From JAJFJD01 sp965228975 (lineage in GTDB: Bacteria > Pseudomonadota > Alphaproteobacteria > UBA8366), in contig OZ245851.1 of NCBI GenBank assembly GCA_965228975.1, positions 1,178,001-1,242,000 of the forward strand: a DNA stretch of 64,000 nucleotides, in the 5' to 3' direction. The notes below the pieces were generated by a model. It ran no database searches. It was not told the origin of the DNA and saw nothing but the letters and a program-made list of their open reading frames with translations. Both the position numbers and the translations under genes were made by a program. Positions 1 through 7,722 of the stretch are shown piece by piece; positions within the stretch are counted from its first letter, which is position 1, and every line of letters starts with the position of its first letter.

Positions 1-132
1 GAGGATGGTCTGTCCTGGCAGATCGGCGACCGCACACGGACCGAGACGAAGCTGGAAAACTGGGTCGGCAAACGCGCTCAGGCCGGCCGGGTCGTGCCGC
101 GCGGATTCTCGAAGAACAACCGGTTCCGTTGA
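1..132 (+). CDS. C-terminal end of an unidentified protein (cut by window edge)
   Basis: Reading frame 1 is open from the first base to a TGA at 130-132 and encodes 43 residues ending in GFSKNNRFR. It is rich in basic residues with alternating Trp and Gly, consistent with the tail of a real protein whose start lies outside the window. It lies 57 bases before the RidA gene on the same strand. I do not recognise the family from this fragment. The alternative is a chance open frame, because the stretch is short. Confidence 0.45.
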   Translation, partial: EDGLSWQIGDRTRTETKLENWVGKRAQAGRVVPRGFSKNNRFR

Positions 133-189
133 TCCGTCTCGACAGGTAGCCCCGGCTAAACAGAAACCGATGTGGATTGGGGCGTTGTC

Positions 190-585
190 ATGACTGCGAA
201 AGTTGAAAGGTCTACGCCGCCGAACACGATGACCCCGATCGGGCCGTATAGCCATATCGCGAAGGTTGGCGAGTTCATCACGATCGGTGGCACGGCGGGC
301 GTCGATCCGACGACCGGCGAGTTGGCGGGACCCGATGTGGCGTCGCAGACGAAGCAGATTTTGGATGCATTCGAGATCATGCTGGCGTCGGTAGGGTCCG
401 ATCTGGATCATGTCCTTCACATCAACGTCTTCCTTGCGGATATGAAGGATTTCGACGCGATGAATGCCGCCTACGCGGAGAAAATGGGAGAATCCGGACC
501 GGCGCGAACCGCTGTTGCGGTCACGGAGTTGCCCAAATCCGGCGCACTGATCACGATGAATTTGACCGCGGTGACCAAGGCGTAA
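190..585 (+). CDS. RidA/YjgF/YER057c/UK114 family protein
   Basis: This 131-residue protein has the usual Rid-family length. Family members act as imine/enamine deaminases that hydrolyse reactive 2-aminoacrylate-type intermediates in the cytosol. The conserved PARTAVAV segment carries the Arg that anchors the substrate carboxylate. The Glu seen about 15 residues later in archetypal RidA appears replaced (LITMNL), so this is probably another Rid subgroup with a different substrate. I chose ATG 190 over the in-frame GTG at 172 because the family starts near this point. It lies upstream of a cupin protein and an MmgE/PrpD protein on the same strand. Family assignment is firm; the substrate is unknown. 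Confidence 0.85.
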   Translation: MTAKVERSTPPNTMTPIGPYSHIAKVGEFITIGGTAGVDPTTGELAGPDVASQTKQILDAFEIMLASVGSDLDHVLHINVFLADMKDFDAMNAAYAEKMGESGPARTAVAVTELPKSGALITMNLTAVTKA

Positions 586-638
586 CGGCGTCCTCGGCTC
601 CTATCCGCGAAACCCCTTTAGCCCAAAAGGATCGAAAA

Positions 639-1100
639 ATGTCCGAGCGTCCGGCGATGGTCGGAAATGTTGCAGATTTGGCTTCCAGTGTCGGGGAGGG
701 AACCCTAAAGGCTTCCGCCGCGGCATTGGGCCGAGACCTCGGATTGGCGCGGTTGGGAGTGAACCATGAAACGCTGCCGCCGGGCTGCCGCAGTTCGATG
801 CCGCACGCACACAGCCACGAAGAAGAGCTCGTCTTCATTGTCAGCGGGTGTCCCGACCTATGGATCGACGGCGCACTTCACCGGTTGCGTCCGGGCGATG
901 CCGCGGCTTTCCCGTCCGGGACCGGAATCGCGCATTGCCTCATCAACAACTCGGACGAGGACGTTCAGTTTCTCGTCGTCGGCGAAAGGAATGCGTCGGA
1001 CTCGGTGATTTTTCCCGTCAATTCGGAGCGGCAACCGCACCGGCCCTGGACGAATGCGCCTAAACGTCGTCTCGGCCCGCATGACGGCAAGCCCGGATAA
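639..1100 (+). CDS. Cupin domain-containing protein
   Basis: A single conserved beta-barrel of 153 residues. Cupin motif 1 is seen as HAHSHEEE followed by VFIVSG, giving the His, His and Glu metal ligands, and motif 2 as FPSGTGIAH, giving the third His. All four expected metal ligands are therefore present. Small cupins of this type include dioxygenases, isomerases and sugar- or ligand-binding proteins, so the reaction cannot be named. It follows the RidA gene by 53 bases and precedes the MmgE/PrpD gene by 74, so the three may be co-transcribed. The last 25 residues are Pro/Arg-rich and look unstructured. Confidence 0.75.
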   Translation: MSERPAMVGNVADLASSVGEGTLKASAAALGRDLGLARLGVNHETLPPGCRSSMPHAHSHEEELVFIVSGCPDLWIDGALHRLRPGDAAAFPSGTGIAHCLINNSDEDVQFLVVGERNASDSVIFPVNSERQPHRPWTNAPKRRLGPHDGKPG

Positions 1101-1174
1101 GGGGCGAATTGCCCGGAAATGGGGATTCAAATTATGGTGGGCGACCTTGAAACGCTGTCCCGAAAGATCATTCC

Positions 1175-2575
1175 ATGAGCGCGTCCAAGCCACCCCTGCT
1201 TCCGAACGCGACGCGCGATCTGGCGCGGTTCGCTGCGACCCTGCAATTCGACGACATTCCGGCCGAGGTGATCGACCATATCAAACTTTCGATCCTGGAC
1301 AGTATCGGCGTGTGCCTCCATGGCGTGACGCTGCCGTGGACACAACATGTTCAGGCCATGGTGGAAGCCGAAGGCGCGCGGGCGGAGGCGTCGATCTTCG
1401 GGAGCGGCAAAAAGACGTCGGCGGCCAACGCGGTCCTGGTGAACAGCACCGCGGGACATGCCTTCGAACTGGACGACATTCACAAGGAATCGATAATCCA
1501 TCCCGGCTCCTTGGCGCTGCCGGTGGCGCTGGCGTTGGCCGAGGCGCAGGGAACAGTCAGTGGGCGCGACCTCATCACGGCGATCGTCGCGGGGTATGAG
1601 GTGGGCGCCCGCGTCGGTAACGCGGCGACGGTCCGGTTGCTCCTGAATGGATTCCATCCGCAAGGCACGTCGGGCGCGTTCGTTGCCGCCGCGACGGCGG
1701 CGCGGATGCTCGATCTCGATCCCGACCAGACGCTGCACTGCCTCGGTATCGTGGGCTCGCAGGCGGGCGGTCTCATGGCGGCGCAGGAAGGTGCGATGGT
1801 GAAGCGGCTGCATTCCGGCCGGGCCGCCCAGAGCGGGGTCTACTCGGCGCATTTGGCCCGTCGCGGGTTCACCGGCGTCGAGGATGTACTGGAAGCCGCC
1901 TACGGCGGGTATCTCGTGACCCATTCCGACAGTCCGGCGCCGGAGAAACTCACCGCCGGCCTGGGGACGGTTTGGGAAGTATCGAATGTCGGGTTCAAGC
2001 CGTATGCCGCGGTCACCAGCATCCACACGGCGCTGGATGCCCTGCTTCGGATCATTCGGGACAACGACCTGAGCCCCGATGATATCGCTGCGGTCGACGT
2101 GGCAATTAGCGAAGCGACCTATGTGCATTGCGCGTGGGAGTACAAAGCGCAGGGCCTGACGGCGGCCCAGATGAATTTGTACTTCGGGCTGGCAATGATC
2201 GCGATCGACGGCAACGCCTTCGTCGAGCAATACCGGGAAGACCGGCTGCAGGATCCGGCGGTCCTGGATTTCATCGGCCGGATCACCGCACGGATCGATC
2301 CGGAGATCGAGGCGATGGGCGCGGCTTTCCGGCATGCCGCCCGCGTATCGGTGCGGACGCAGGATGGCCGGACACTCGATGCCGAAATCCTCAATCGGCG
2401 CGGCAGTGCCGAGAACCCGCTATCCGGCGACGATGTCGAGCGCAAATTCAGGGACGTCGTGCGATCCTGTCTGCCGGCGGCGCAGATCGACGACCTGGTT
2501 GGCCTGGTTCAGGGGCTGGAAAATCAGTCGACTGTCGGCGAGCTGATCCGGATCATGGCTGCGCCCTCGGCTTAG
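1175..2575 (+). CDS. MmgE/PrpD family protein (2-methylcitrate dehydratase-like)
   Basis: This 466-residue protein has the length and layout of the MmgE/PrpD family: an all-helical N-terminal domain and a C-terminal domain beginning near residue 270. Recognisable blocks are SILDSIGVCLHG near the N-terminus, GHAFELDDIHKESIIHPG with the family's Asp-Asp and His, and GFHPQGTSGAF. Characterised members are 2-methylcitrate dehydratase (PrpD), the Bacillus MmgE and cis-aconitate decarboxylase. No prpB or prpC lies nearby, so a methylcitrate-cycle role is not established. The stop overlaps by four bases the stop of the convergent dehydrogenase gene. Family certain, substrate not. Confidence 0.85.
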   Translation: MSASKPPLLPNATRDLARFAATLQFDDIPAEVIDHIKLSILDSIGVCLHGVTLPWTQHVQAMVEAEGARAEASIFGSGKKTSAANAVLVNSTAGHAFELDDIHKESIIHPGSLALPVALALAEAQGTVSGRDLITAIVAGYEVGARVGNAATVRLLLNGFHPQGTSGAFVAAATAARMLDLDPDQTLHCLGIVGSQAGGLMAAQEGAMVKRLHSGRAAQSGVYSAHLARRGFTGVEDVLEAAYGGYLVTHSDSPAPEKLTAGLGTVWEVSNVGFKPYAAVTSIHTALDALLRIIRDNDLSPDDIAAVDVAISEATYVHCAWEYKAQGLTAAQMNLYFGLAMIAIDGNAFVEQYREDRLQDPAVLDFIGRITARIDPEIEAMGAAFRHAARVSVRTQDGRTLDAEILNRRGSAENPLSGDDVERKFRDVVRSCLPAAQIDDLVGLVQGLENQSTVGELIRIMAAPSA

Positions 2576-3621
2576 GCCGTCAAATTGTCCTTGATCGCGG
2601 CCGTGATGTCGCGCGTCATTCCCGTGCCGCCGAGGTCTCCGGTTAGTTTGTCTTTCGGTCCTAGCAGCGTGGCCTGTATCGCGTCGCGCAGGTGCGTTGC
2701 CATGTCGGTTTTGCCGACATGATCGAGCATGAGCGCGGAGGCCATGAGAAGGGCGCAGGGGTTCGCCTTGCCTTGGCCGGCGATGTCCGGGGCCGAGCCG
2801 TGCACCGCTTCGAAGATCGCTGCGTCCTCGCCGATGTTGGCGCCCGGCGCCAAGCCGAGCCCGCCGGTAATGCCGGCGGCGAGGTCGGAGAGGATATCGC
2901 CGAACAGGTTGGTCGTGACCAGGATATCGAACTGTTCCGGGTTCATCGCGAGTTGCATGGCGCAGGCGTCGACGATGCGCTCGTCGGACTCGACACGACC
3001 TTCGTATTCCTTCGCGACGGCTTGCGATTCCTCAAGGAACAGCCCGCTCAACGCCTTCAGGATGTTGGCCTTGTGGACGATGGTCACGCGCTTGCGGTTA
3101 TGCCGCACGGCGTAGTCGAAGGCGAACTCGGCGATGCGGCGGCATTCCACCCGGGTGTTGTAGCCCGAGGAATAGGCAATCGCCCTCGGATCGTCGCCGC
3201 GCGCCTCGAAGCGTTCCTCGACCGCGTAGAGGCCTTCCAGGTTCTCGCGCATGATAACCAGATCGACGCCCTCGAAACGGCCGCCGGGCATGAGAGTCTT
3301 CGCCGGGCGGACATTGGCGTAGAGTTCGAATTCCTGCCGCAGCCGCACGTTGATGGATTTGAAGCCGCCGCCGATCGGTGTCGTCAACGGCCCTTTCAAG
3401 GCGAGGCCGGTCCGTTTGATGCTGTCGAGCGTTTCCTGCGGCAGCGGGTCGCCGTCTCGGTCAATCGCGGCCAGCCCGGCGACGTGCGTGTCCCACTTAA
3501 ACGGTGCGCCGAGGTGGTCGAGAATATCGACCACGGCCTCGGTGATTTCCGGGCCGATTCCGTCGCCGGGTAGCAGCGTTGCATCAATCATGGCGTCTGT
3601 GTCCCGTACCGGTTTGTCCAT
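2572..3621 (-). CDS. NAD-dependent isocitrate/isopropylmalate dehydrogenase family protein
   Basis: This is a beta-decarboxylating dehydrogenase of 349 residues, or 339 if translation starts at the second Met at 3591, just before LLPGDGIGPEIT. Substrate-binding residues are visible in SINVRLRQEF and ANVRP, the conserved Lys in IVHKAN, and metal-binding Asp residues in FGDILSDLAAG. The nucleotide-binding EAVHGSAPDIAG resembles NAD-using members. Ser and Asn before the RLRQEF helix favour an isocitrate-type over an isopropylmalate-type enzyme, but tartrate- and homoisocitrate-dehydrogenase relatives cannot be excluded. It is the last gene of a minus-strand run beginning with proX. A palindrome sits in its leader at 3654-3671. 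Confidence 0.85.
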   Translation of the reverse strand: MDKPVRDTDAMIDATLLPGDGIGPEITEAVVDILDHLGAPFKWDTHVAGLAAIDRDGDPLPQETLDSIKRTGLALKGPLTTPIGGGFKSINVRLRQEFELYANVRPAKTLMPGGRFEGVDLVIMRENLEGLYAVEERFEARGDDPRAIAYSSGYNTRVECRRIAEFAFDYAVRHNRKRVTIVHKANILKALSGLFLEESQAVAKEYEGRVESDERIVDACAMQLAMNPEQFDILVTTNLFGDILSDLAAGITGGLGLAPGANIGEDAAIFEAVHGSAPDIAGQGKANPCALLMASALMLDHVGKTDMATHLRDAIQATLLGPKDKLTGDLGGTGMTRDITAAIKDNLTA

Positions 3622-3653
3622 GCCTGTTCAGGGCAGTGGTATATAGCGATTCG

Positions 3654-3671
3654 TGGCGGTTGCAATCGCCA
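3654..3671. promoter_or_regulatory. Near-perfect 18-bp palindrome upstream of the dehydrogenase gene
   Basis: TGGCGGTTGCAATCGCCA reads the same on both strands except for one mismatched pair around a TTGCAA centre. It lies in the 59-base gap between the DddQ-like gene and the dehydrogenase gene, 33 bases upstream of the latter's first start. No T-run follows on the minus strand, so an operator is more likely than an intrinsic terminator. Confidence 0.35.
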
Positions 3672-3680
3672 TTCCGGGTC

Positions 3681-4277
3681 TCAATCGCCCCATAAACACC
3701 ATGTCGCCAGCAGCGGCACGGTGGACGCGCGCATCGCATGCAGGATGTTCGGCGGGTTATAGATCACGCCGTCCAGGCCCGGCTCGCGCCAGGGGTTGTC
3801 TTCCTGCCGCCATGCGCCGGGCGAAAGCGGCACATAGACCTCCTCCGGGGGGTGCCGGTGGTCCGGATAGGATACGTCCGGCGCCAGAAGGCTGACGCCG
3901 ATCCTTACCTTCGGACATTCTTCAAATCCGCCCTTCCCGATGATCGTTGCATTGGCATGGCCGGTCGCGAACCGTGCATCTGCGCTGTCCGATCCGGGGC
4001 GCGTATACCAGTGAAGCTGGGGGGCGAGGGCGGCCAGCGCCCCGGCGTGGTCGGTATCGGGGCGACCGGACCGTATAGCGGCGGCAAGCGCATCGTCGAG
4101 ATGGCGGCAGGCCGGCACTTGGTCCGGCGGATGCGGGGCGGAGCGGCCCGGCTGCGCGAGCGCGGAGAAAATACGGGCCGCGGCCTGGGCGGCGGGGTCA
4201 CTCGGCCGCGTGCGCGACCGTATCGCGCCATGCATGGAATCGAGGAAGGTTTGTAGCGCCAGGCTGCGTTCCGACAT
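3681..4277 (-). CDS. dddQ: DMSP lyase family cupin (DddQ-like)
   Basis: This 198-residue single-domain cupin belongs to the dimethylsulfoniopropionate (DMSP) lyase family. DddQ cleaves DMSP to acrylate and dimethylsulfide in the cytosol. The active-site pattern described for Ruegeria DddQ (Tyr120, His125, Glu129, Tyr131, His163) is reproduced with identical spacing as Tyr137, His142, Glu146, Tyr148 and His180. This includes both the metal ligands and the proposed catalytic Tyr. It starts at ATG 4277 behind an AGGTAGGA ribosome-binding sequence and follows proV by only 17 bases, so it is very probably co-transcribed with a betaine-type ABC importer. Some family members may act on other substrates, so the lyase activity is an inference from active-site spacing and context. 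Confidence 0.78.
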   Translation of the reverse strand: MSERSLALQTFLDSMHGAIRSRTRPSDPAAQAAARIFSALAQPGRSAPHPPDQVPACRHLDDALAAAIRSGRPDTDHAGALAALAPQLHWYTRPGSDSADARFATGHANATIIGKGGFEECPKVRIGVSLLAPDVSYPDHRHPPEEVYVPLSPGAWRQEDNPWREPGLDGVIYNPPNILHAMRASTVPLLATWCLWGD

Positions 4278-4294
4278 TTTCCTACCTTTGCTCT

Positions 4295-5485
4295 CTATGA
4301 CGGGCCCGGGGCGCCCTTCGCCAGGACGCGCGCCACGTCTTTCGCCGACAGTACTCCCAGGAATTCACCCTCCTCGGAGACCACCGGTACCGGAAAAGTC
4401 GAGTCCAACGCCGTCGGCAGTGCCTCCTGCAGCGTGGAATCCGGACGCAGCGTCGGACCGGTTTTGGCGAGGCCCGCCAACTCGTCACCGCTGCCCTTGT
4501 CAGTCTGATCCAACCTGTCCCGGGTTACCACGCCCCGGTAACGACCGTCCTCAAAAAGATACCCGAATTCGTCGGTCAAATGCCGCATCTGCGCTTTAGC
4601 CGATTCGATCGTGCCGGCTGTGATTGCGCCCGTTGCCGGGTTCATGATCGAGCCGACGGTGAGGGCGCGTGCACGGTTCACATCGCGGACGAACTCCTCC
4701 ACGTAACCGTCCGCGGGATCGAGGAGAATTTCCTCCGGTCGCCCGACCTGTGACAGCGCGCCGTCCTTCAAGATCGCGATCCTGTCGCCGAGACGCAGTG
4801 CTTCGTCCAGGTCGTGGGTGATGAACACGATGGTTTTCCGCAGCCTACGGTGCAACTCCAGCAACTGCTTCTGCAAGTCCGAACGGATCAACGGGTCGAG
4901 GGCGGAAAATGCCTCGTCCATCAGCAGGATTTCAGGGTTGGTGCAGAGTGCGCGGGCGAGGCCCACCCGTTGCTGTTCGCCGCCGGATAACTGCGCCGGG
5001 TACTGATCCTCGTACCCCTCCAGGCCGACCGTCTGCAGCCATTCACGCGCCTGTTCGTTTCGATCCGACGGCGCAACGTGTTGAATCGCGAGACCGAAGG
5101 CGACGTTTTCCAGGACCGTGCGATGGGGCAGCAGGGCGAACCGCTGAAAGACCATCGACATCTTGTGACGCCGGAGGTCCTGCAACGCCTGAGCATCGAG
5201 GCGCGTCACATCGATTCCATCGACGGTCACCGTCCCTTCGGTCGGGTCGATCAGGCGGTTGAAATGGCGCACCAAGGTGGATTTGCCGGAGCCGGACAGA
5301 CCCATGATGACGAAGATCGAGCCACGCTCGATGTCGAGGTTGATATCGCGCAGGCCGACCGTATGGCCGGTCTCGGCGAGGATGTCTTCTTTGGAGCGGC
5401 CGGCGCGGACCATCGGCATCACGGATTCGGGCGATGCGCCGAAGACCTTGTAGAGATTCGCGATGCGGATCAGCGGTTCAGTCAC
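4295..5485 (-). CDS. proV: Glycine betaine/proline-type ABC transporter, ATP-binding protein
   Basis: This 396-residue ATPase powers import of quaternary-ammonium or related osmolytes. Visible are Walker A GLSGSGKST (62-70), signature LSGGEQQRV (from 166) and Walker B LLMDEAFSALDP (around 187-198). A C-terminal CBS region (about 280-390) is typical of ProV/OpuAA and senses ionic strength in studied homologues. The start overlaps the end of proW by eight bases, showing translational coupling. The ligand is not fixed by this subunit; betaine, proline betaine, choline and DMSP are all carried by the family. The DddQ-like lyase gene immediately follows. Confidence 0.93.
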   Translation of the reverse strand: MTEPLIRIANLYKVFGASPESVMPMVRAGRSKEDILAETGHTVGLRDINLDIERGSIFVIMGLSGSGKSTLVRHFNRLIDPTEGTVTVDGIDVTRLDAQALQDLRRHKMSMVFQRFALLPHRTVLENVAFGLAIQHVAPSDRNEQAREWLQTVGLEGYEDQYPAQLSGGEQQRVGLARALCTNPEILLMDEAFSALDPLIRSDLQKQLLELHRRLRKTIVFITHDLDEALRLGDRIAILKDGALSQVGRPEEILLDPADGYVEEFVRDVNRARALTVGSIMNPATGAITAGTIESAKAQMRHLTDEFGYLFEDGRYRGVVTRDRLDQTDKGSGDELAGLAKTGPTLRPDSTLQEALPTALDSTFPVPVVSEEGEFLGVLSAKDVARVLAKGAPGPS

Positions 5486-6377
5486 CGCGTGCGCCCTGAA
5501 GGTGATGTTGGCTGCGCTTCGCGTAGGCTTGCGAAATCCGGTCGAAGGTAATCGCGACGGCGACGATGGCGAGGCCGTTGAGGAGACCCATCGTGAAGTA
5601 CTGGTTGGTAATCGACTTCAACACCGGTTGCCCCAACCCTTGCACCCCGATCATCGACGCGATGACGACCATCCCCAGCGCCATCATAATGGTCTGGTTT
5701 ATGCCCGCCATGATTGTCGGCATGGCCAACGGCAGCTGAACGCTGGACAGCCGCTGTAGCGGCGTGGCGCCGAAGGCGACGGCGGCTTCCTGAACGTCCC
5801 GGTCCACCAGCCGGATACCGAGGTTGGTCAGCCGGATCAATGGTGGGATGGCGTAGACGACAACGGCGATGACCCCAGGCACCTTGCCGATACCCAACAG
5901 CATGACCACCGGGATCAGGTATACGAAAGCCGGCATCGTCTGCATGATGTCCAGGATTGGCGTGACCAAATTTTGCACCCGATCGGAGCGCGCCATCACG
6001 ATGCCGACGGGAACCCCGAGTAGGATCGACAGCAGTGTCGCCACCGTGATGATGCTCAGGGTCCGCATCGTATCGTCCCACATGCCGAAATAGCCGATCA
6101 GCAGGAAGGCGAGGGTAACGCCAGCCGTCAACTTGACCGACCGGCTAACCCGGAATGCGATGGCGACAAGGATCGCAAGCACCAAGAGCCAGGGCGTGGC
6201 GAGCAGGAGTTTCTCGAACCACACCAGGAAATAAAGCAGCGGGCTGAAGAACGCCTCGACGGCGTCACCGTAGGACCGGGAAAACTCCCTGTAGGCACCG
6301 TCGAGAAATTTGCGAAGGGCGACGAGATCGGTCCGGTCCATTTCCGGGAAATCGGAAAACCACGATTGGTCGGCCAT
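5478..6377 (-). CDS. proW: Glycine betaine/proline-type ABC transporter, permease
   Basis: This 299-residue inner-membrane subunit has several hydrophobic segments and the ABC permease coupling motif around EAAVAFGATPLQRL. The block VQNLVTPILDIMQTMPAFVY is characteristic of ProW/OpuAB. The long hydrophilic N-terminus before the first membrane span (near residue 65) is also usual for ProW. It forms the channel with ProV and receives substrate from the ProX-type protein encoded 76 bases upstream. Subfamily assignment is firm. Confidence 0.93.
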   Translation of the reverse strand: MADQSWFSDFPEMDRTDLVALRKFLDGAYREFSRSYGDAVEAFFSPLLYFLVWFEKLLLATPWLLVLAILVAIAFRVSRSVKLTAGVTLAFLLIGYFGMWDDTMRTLSIITVATLLSILLGVPVGIVMARSDRVQNLVTPILDIMQTMPAFVYLIPVVMLLGIGKVPGVIAVVVYAIPPLIRLTNLGIRLVDRDVQEAAVAFGATPLQRLSSVQLPLAMPTIMAGINQTIMMALGMVVIASMIGVQGLGQPVLKSITNQYFTMGLLNGLAIVAVAITFDRISQAYAKRSQHHLQGARGD

Positions 6378-6453
6378 CGCTTCCGTCCTTCTTCGTTGCT
6401 AATTCGGGAGGGACGGCAGTCTACAGCCCCGGTGGAGCGGTTGCATCGCCAGC

Positions 6454-7464
6454 CTACAGGCCTGCGATGGCGATCCGAACCTTGCCGGCAATATCGGCGG
6501 GAACCCAACGCGTCCAGGTGGTCTCGTAATTCTTGATGAAGTGTACCGCCGCGGTTTCCCCGTCCGCCTGGTTTTCCCCGATCCAGGCAAGCAACGTGTT
6601 CATCGTCGCGTTGGTAAACGCCCGATTTGTCAGATAGCCGTATGCCGCGGGCGCGCGGTCGGCGAACTTCTCGGTGGTCAGAGTAATCACCCGGGCGGTC
6701 GGATACATGCTGGGTTTCGGATCGCTGCATTCGGGCTGGCTGATGCATGATTCCCAATGCTTTTCATCGACGCCTACGCCGAAATCGACCCGTACCATCT
6801 TGTATTTCCCCAGAATGGGAGTCGGCGACCAGTAATAACCGAACCAGGACTTTCCGCGCTCATAGGCCTTCGCGATCGACCCATCGAGACCGGCCGCCGA
6901 GCCGGGATCGACAAGTTCAAATCCGGCGTCGGCGAGTTTCAGCGCCTTGAATAGATGCCCTGCCGAGATTTGGCAGTTCCAGCCGGAAGGGCACCCATAT
7001 ATGGCCGACTTATCCGGGTCCTCAGGATGTTTGAATAGTTTCGCGTTGCGCTTGATGCCCTCGATCGTGGCGAGGGACGGGTCGCGGTCAACCATGTATT
7101 TCGGCACCCAGAAGCCTTCCACGCCGCCATCGGAAAGCGATTTTCCGGCAATTCGCAGGCGTTTTTCGGCAACGCCCTTCTTGAGCGCGTCGGCGAAGGA
7201 ATTGCTCCAGAGTTCCGGTGCGATATCGGGCTGTCCTTTCTCGATCATCGACGTGCCGGTCGGCATCGTATCGCCGGGCACCAATTCGGCGGCGCAATCG
7301 TATCCGTGACGCAGGATCAGGCGATCCACATTCGCCATCAGTGTGGCGGACGGCCAGTTCATGTCGGAAATCGTGACCTTGCCACAGGCGGCGGTCGCTG
7401 TATTGGTGACAAAGGCTCCGAACGCGCAGGTGATTGCGATCGCGGCGCATATCAATTTTGTCAT
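6454..7464 (-). CDS. proX: Glycine betaine-type ABC transporter, periplasmic substrate-binding protein
   Basis: This 336-residue protein has a cleavable signal peptide of about 25 residues ending in a TATAA-type cleavage region, as expected for a periplasmic protein. The rest matches the OpuAC/ProX fold. Aromatic residues that could form the cation-binding cage occur at GFWVPKY and in SWFGYYWSPTP. It is the first gene of the minus-strand set proX-proW-proV-dddQ-like. Ligand choice between betaine, choline and DMSP cannot be read from sequence alone; the downstream lyase gene favours DMSP as one substrate. Confidence 0.9.
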   Translation of the reverse strand: MTKLICAAIAITCAFGAFVTNTATAACGKVTISDMNWPSATLMANVDRLILRHGYDCAAELVPGDTMPTGTSMIEKGQPDIAPELWSNSFADALKKGVAEKRLRIAGKSLSDGGVEGFWVPKYMVDRDPSLATIEGIKRNAKLFKHPEDPDKSAIYGCPSGWNCQISAGHLFKALKLADAGFELVDPGSAAGLDGSIAKAYERGKSWFGYYWSPTPILGKYKMVRVDFGVGVDEKHWESCISQPECSDPKPSMYPTARVITLTTEKFADRAPAAYGYLTNRAFTNATMNTLLAWIGENQADGETAAVHFIKNYETTWTRWVPADIAGKVRIAIAGL

Positions 7465-7722
7465 CGGTCCCGTCTCCCCCCTATAGTTCCGTTAACCGGA
7501 TCGTTTTGTGTGGTGGCGGTACGCGTCATTTTCGATTCGTACTGAGAGTAATACCGTGCAGTTGCAATATTTTGTGAGCCCCTCCCAACGAAAGAGCATT
7601 ATAGAGGGGCAGCCACTTCTCAACCAGAGGGCGCGTGTACAGGGTACTCGGATCAAATCCGGACCGCCCAAAGCACCGGCATCTTTCCGCCAACAGACCG
7701 CGAGACCGGCAAGGACAAGAAA
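7465..7722. other. Divergent intergenic region between proX and an MFS gene
   Basis: These 258 bases must carry the promoters of both proX (minus) and the MFS permease (plus). The region is less GC-rich than its surroundings. It contains an inverted repeat GCCCCTC (7578-7584) and GAGGGGC (7604-7610), separated by 19 bases, which could fold in the MFS leader. I see no regulator gene nearby and no convincing riboswitch. Confidence 0.4.
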
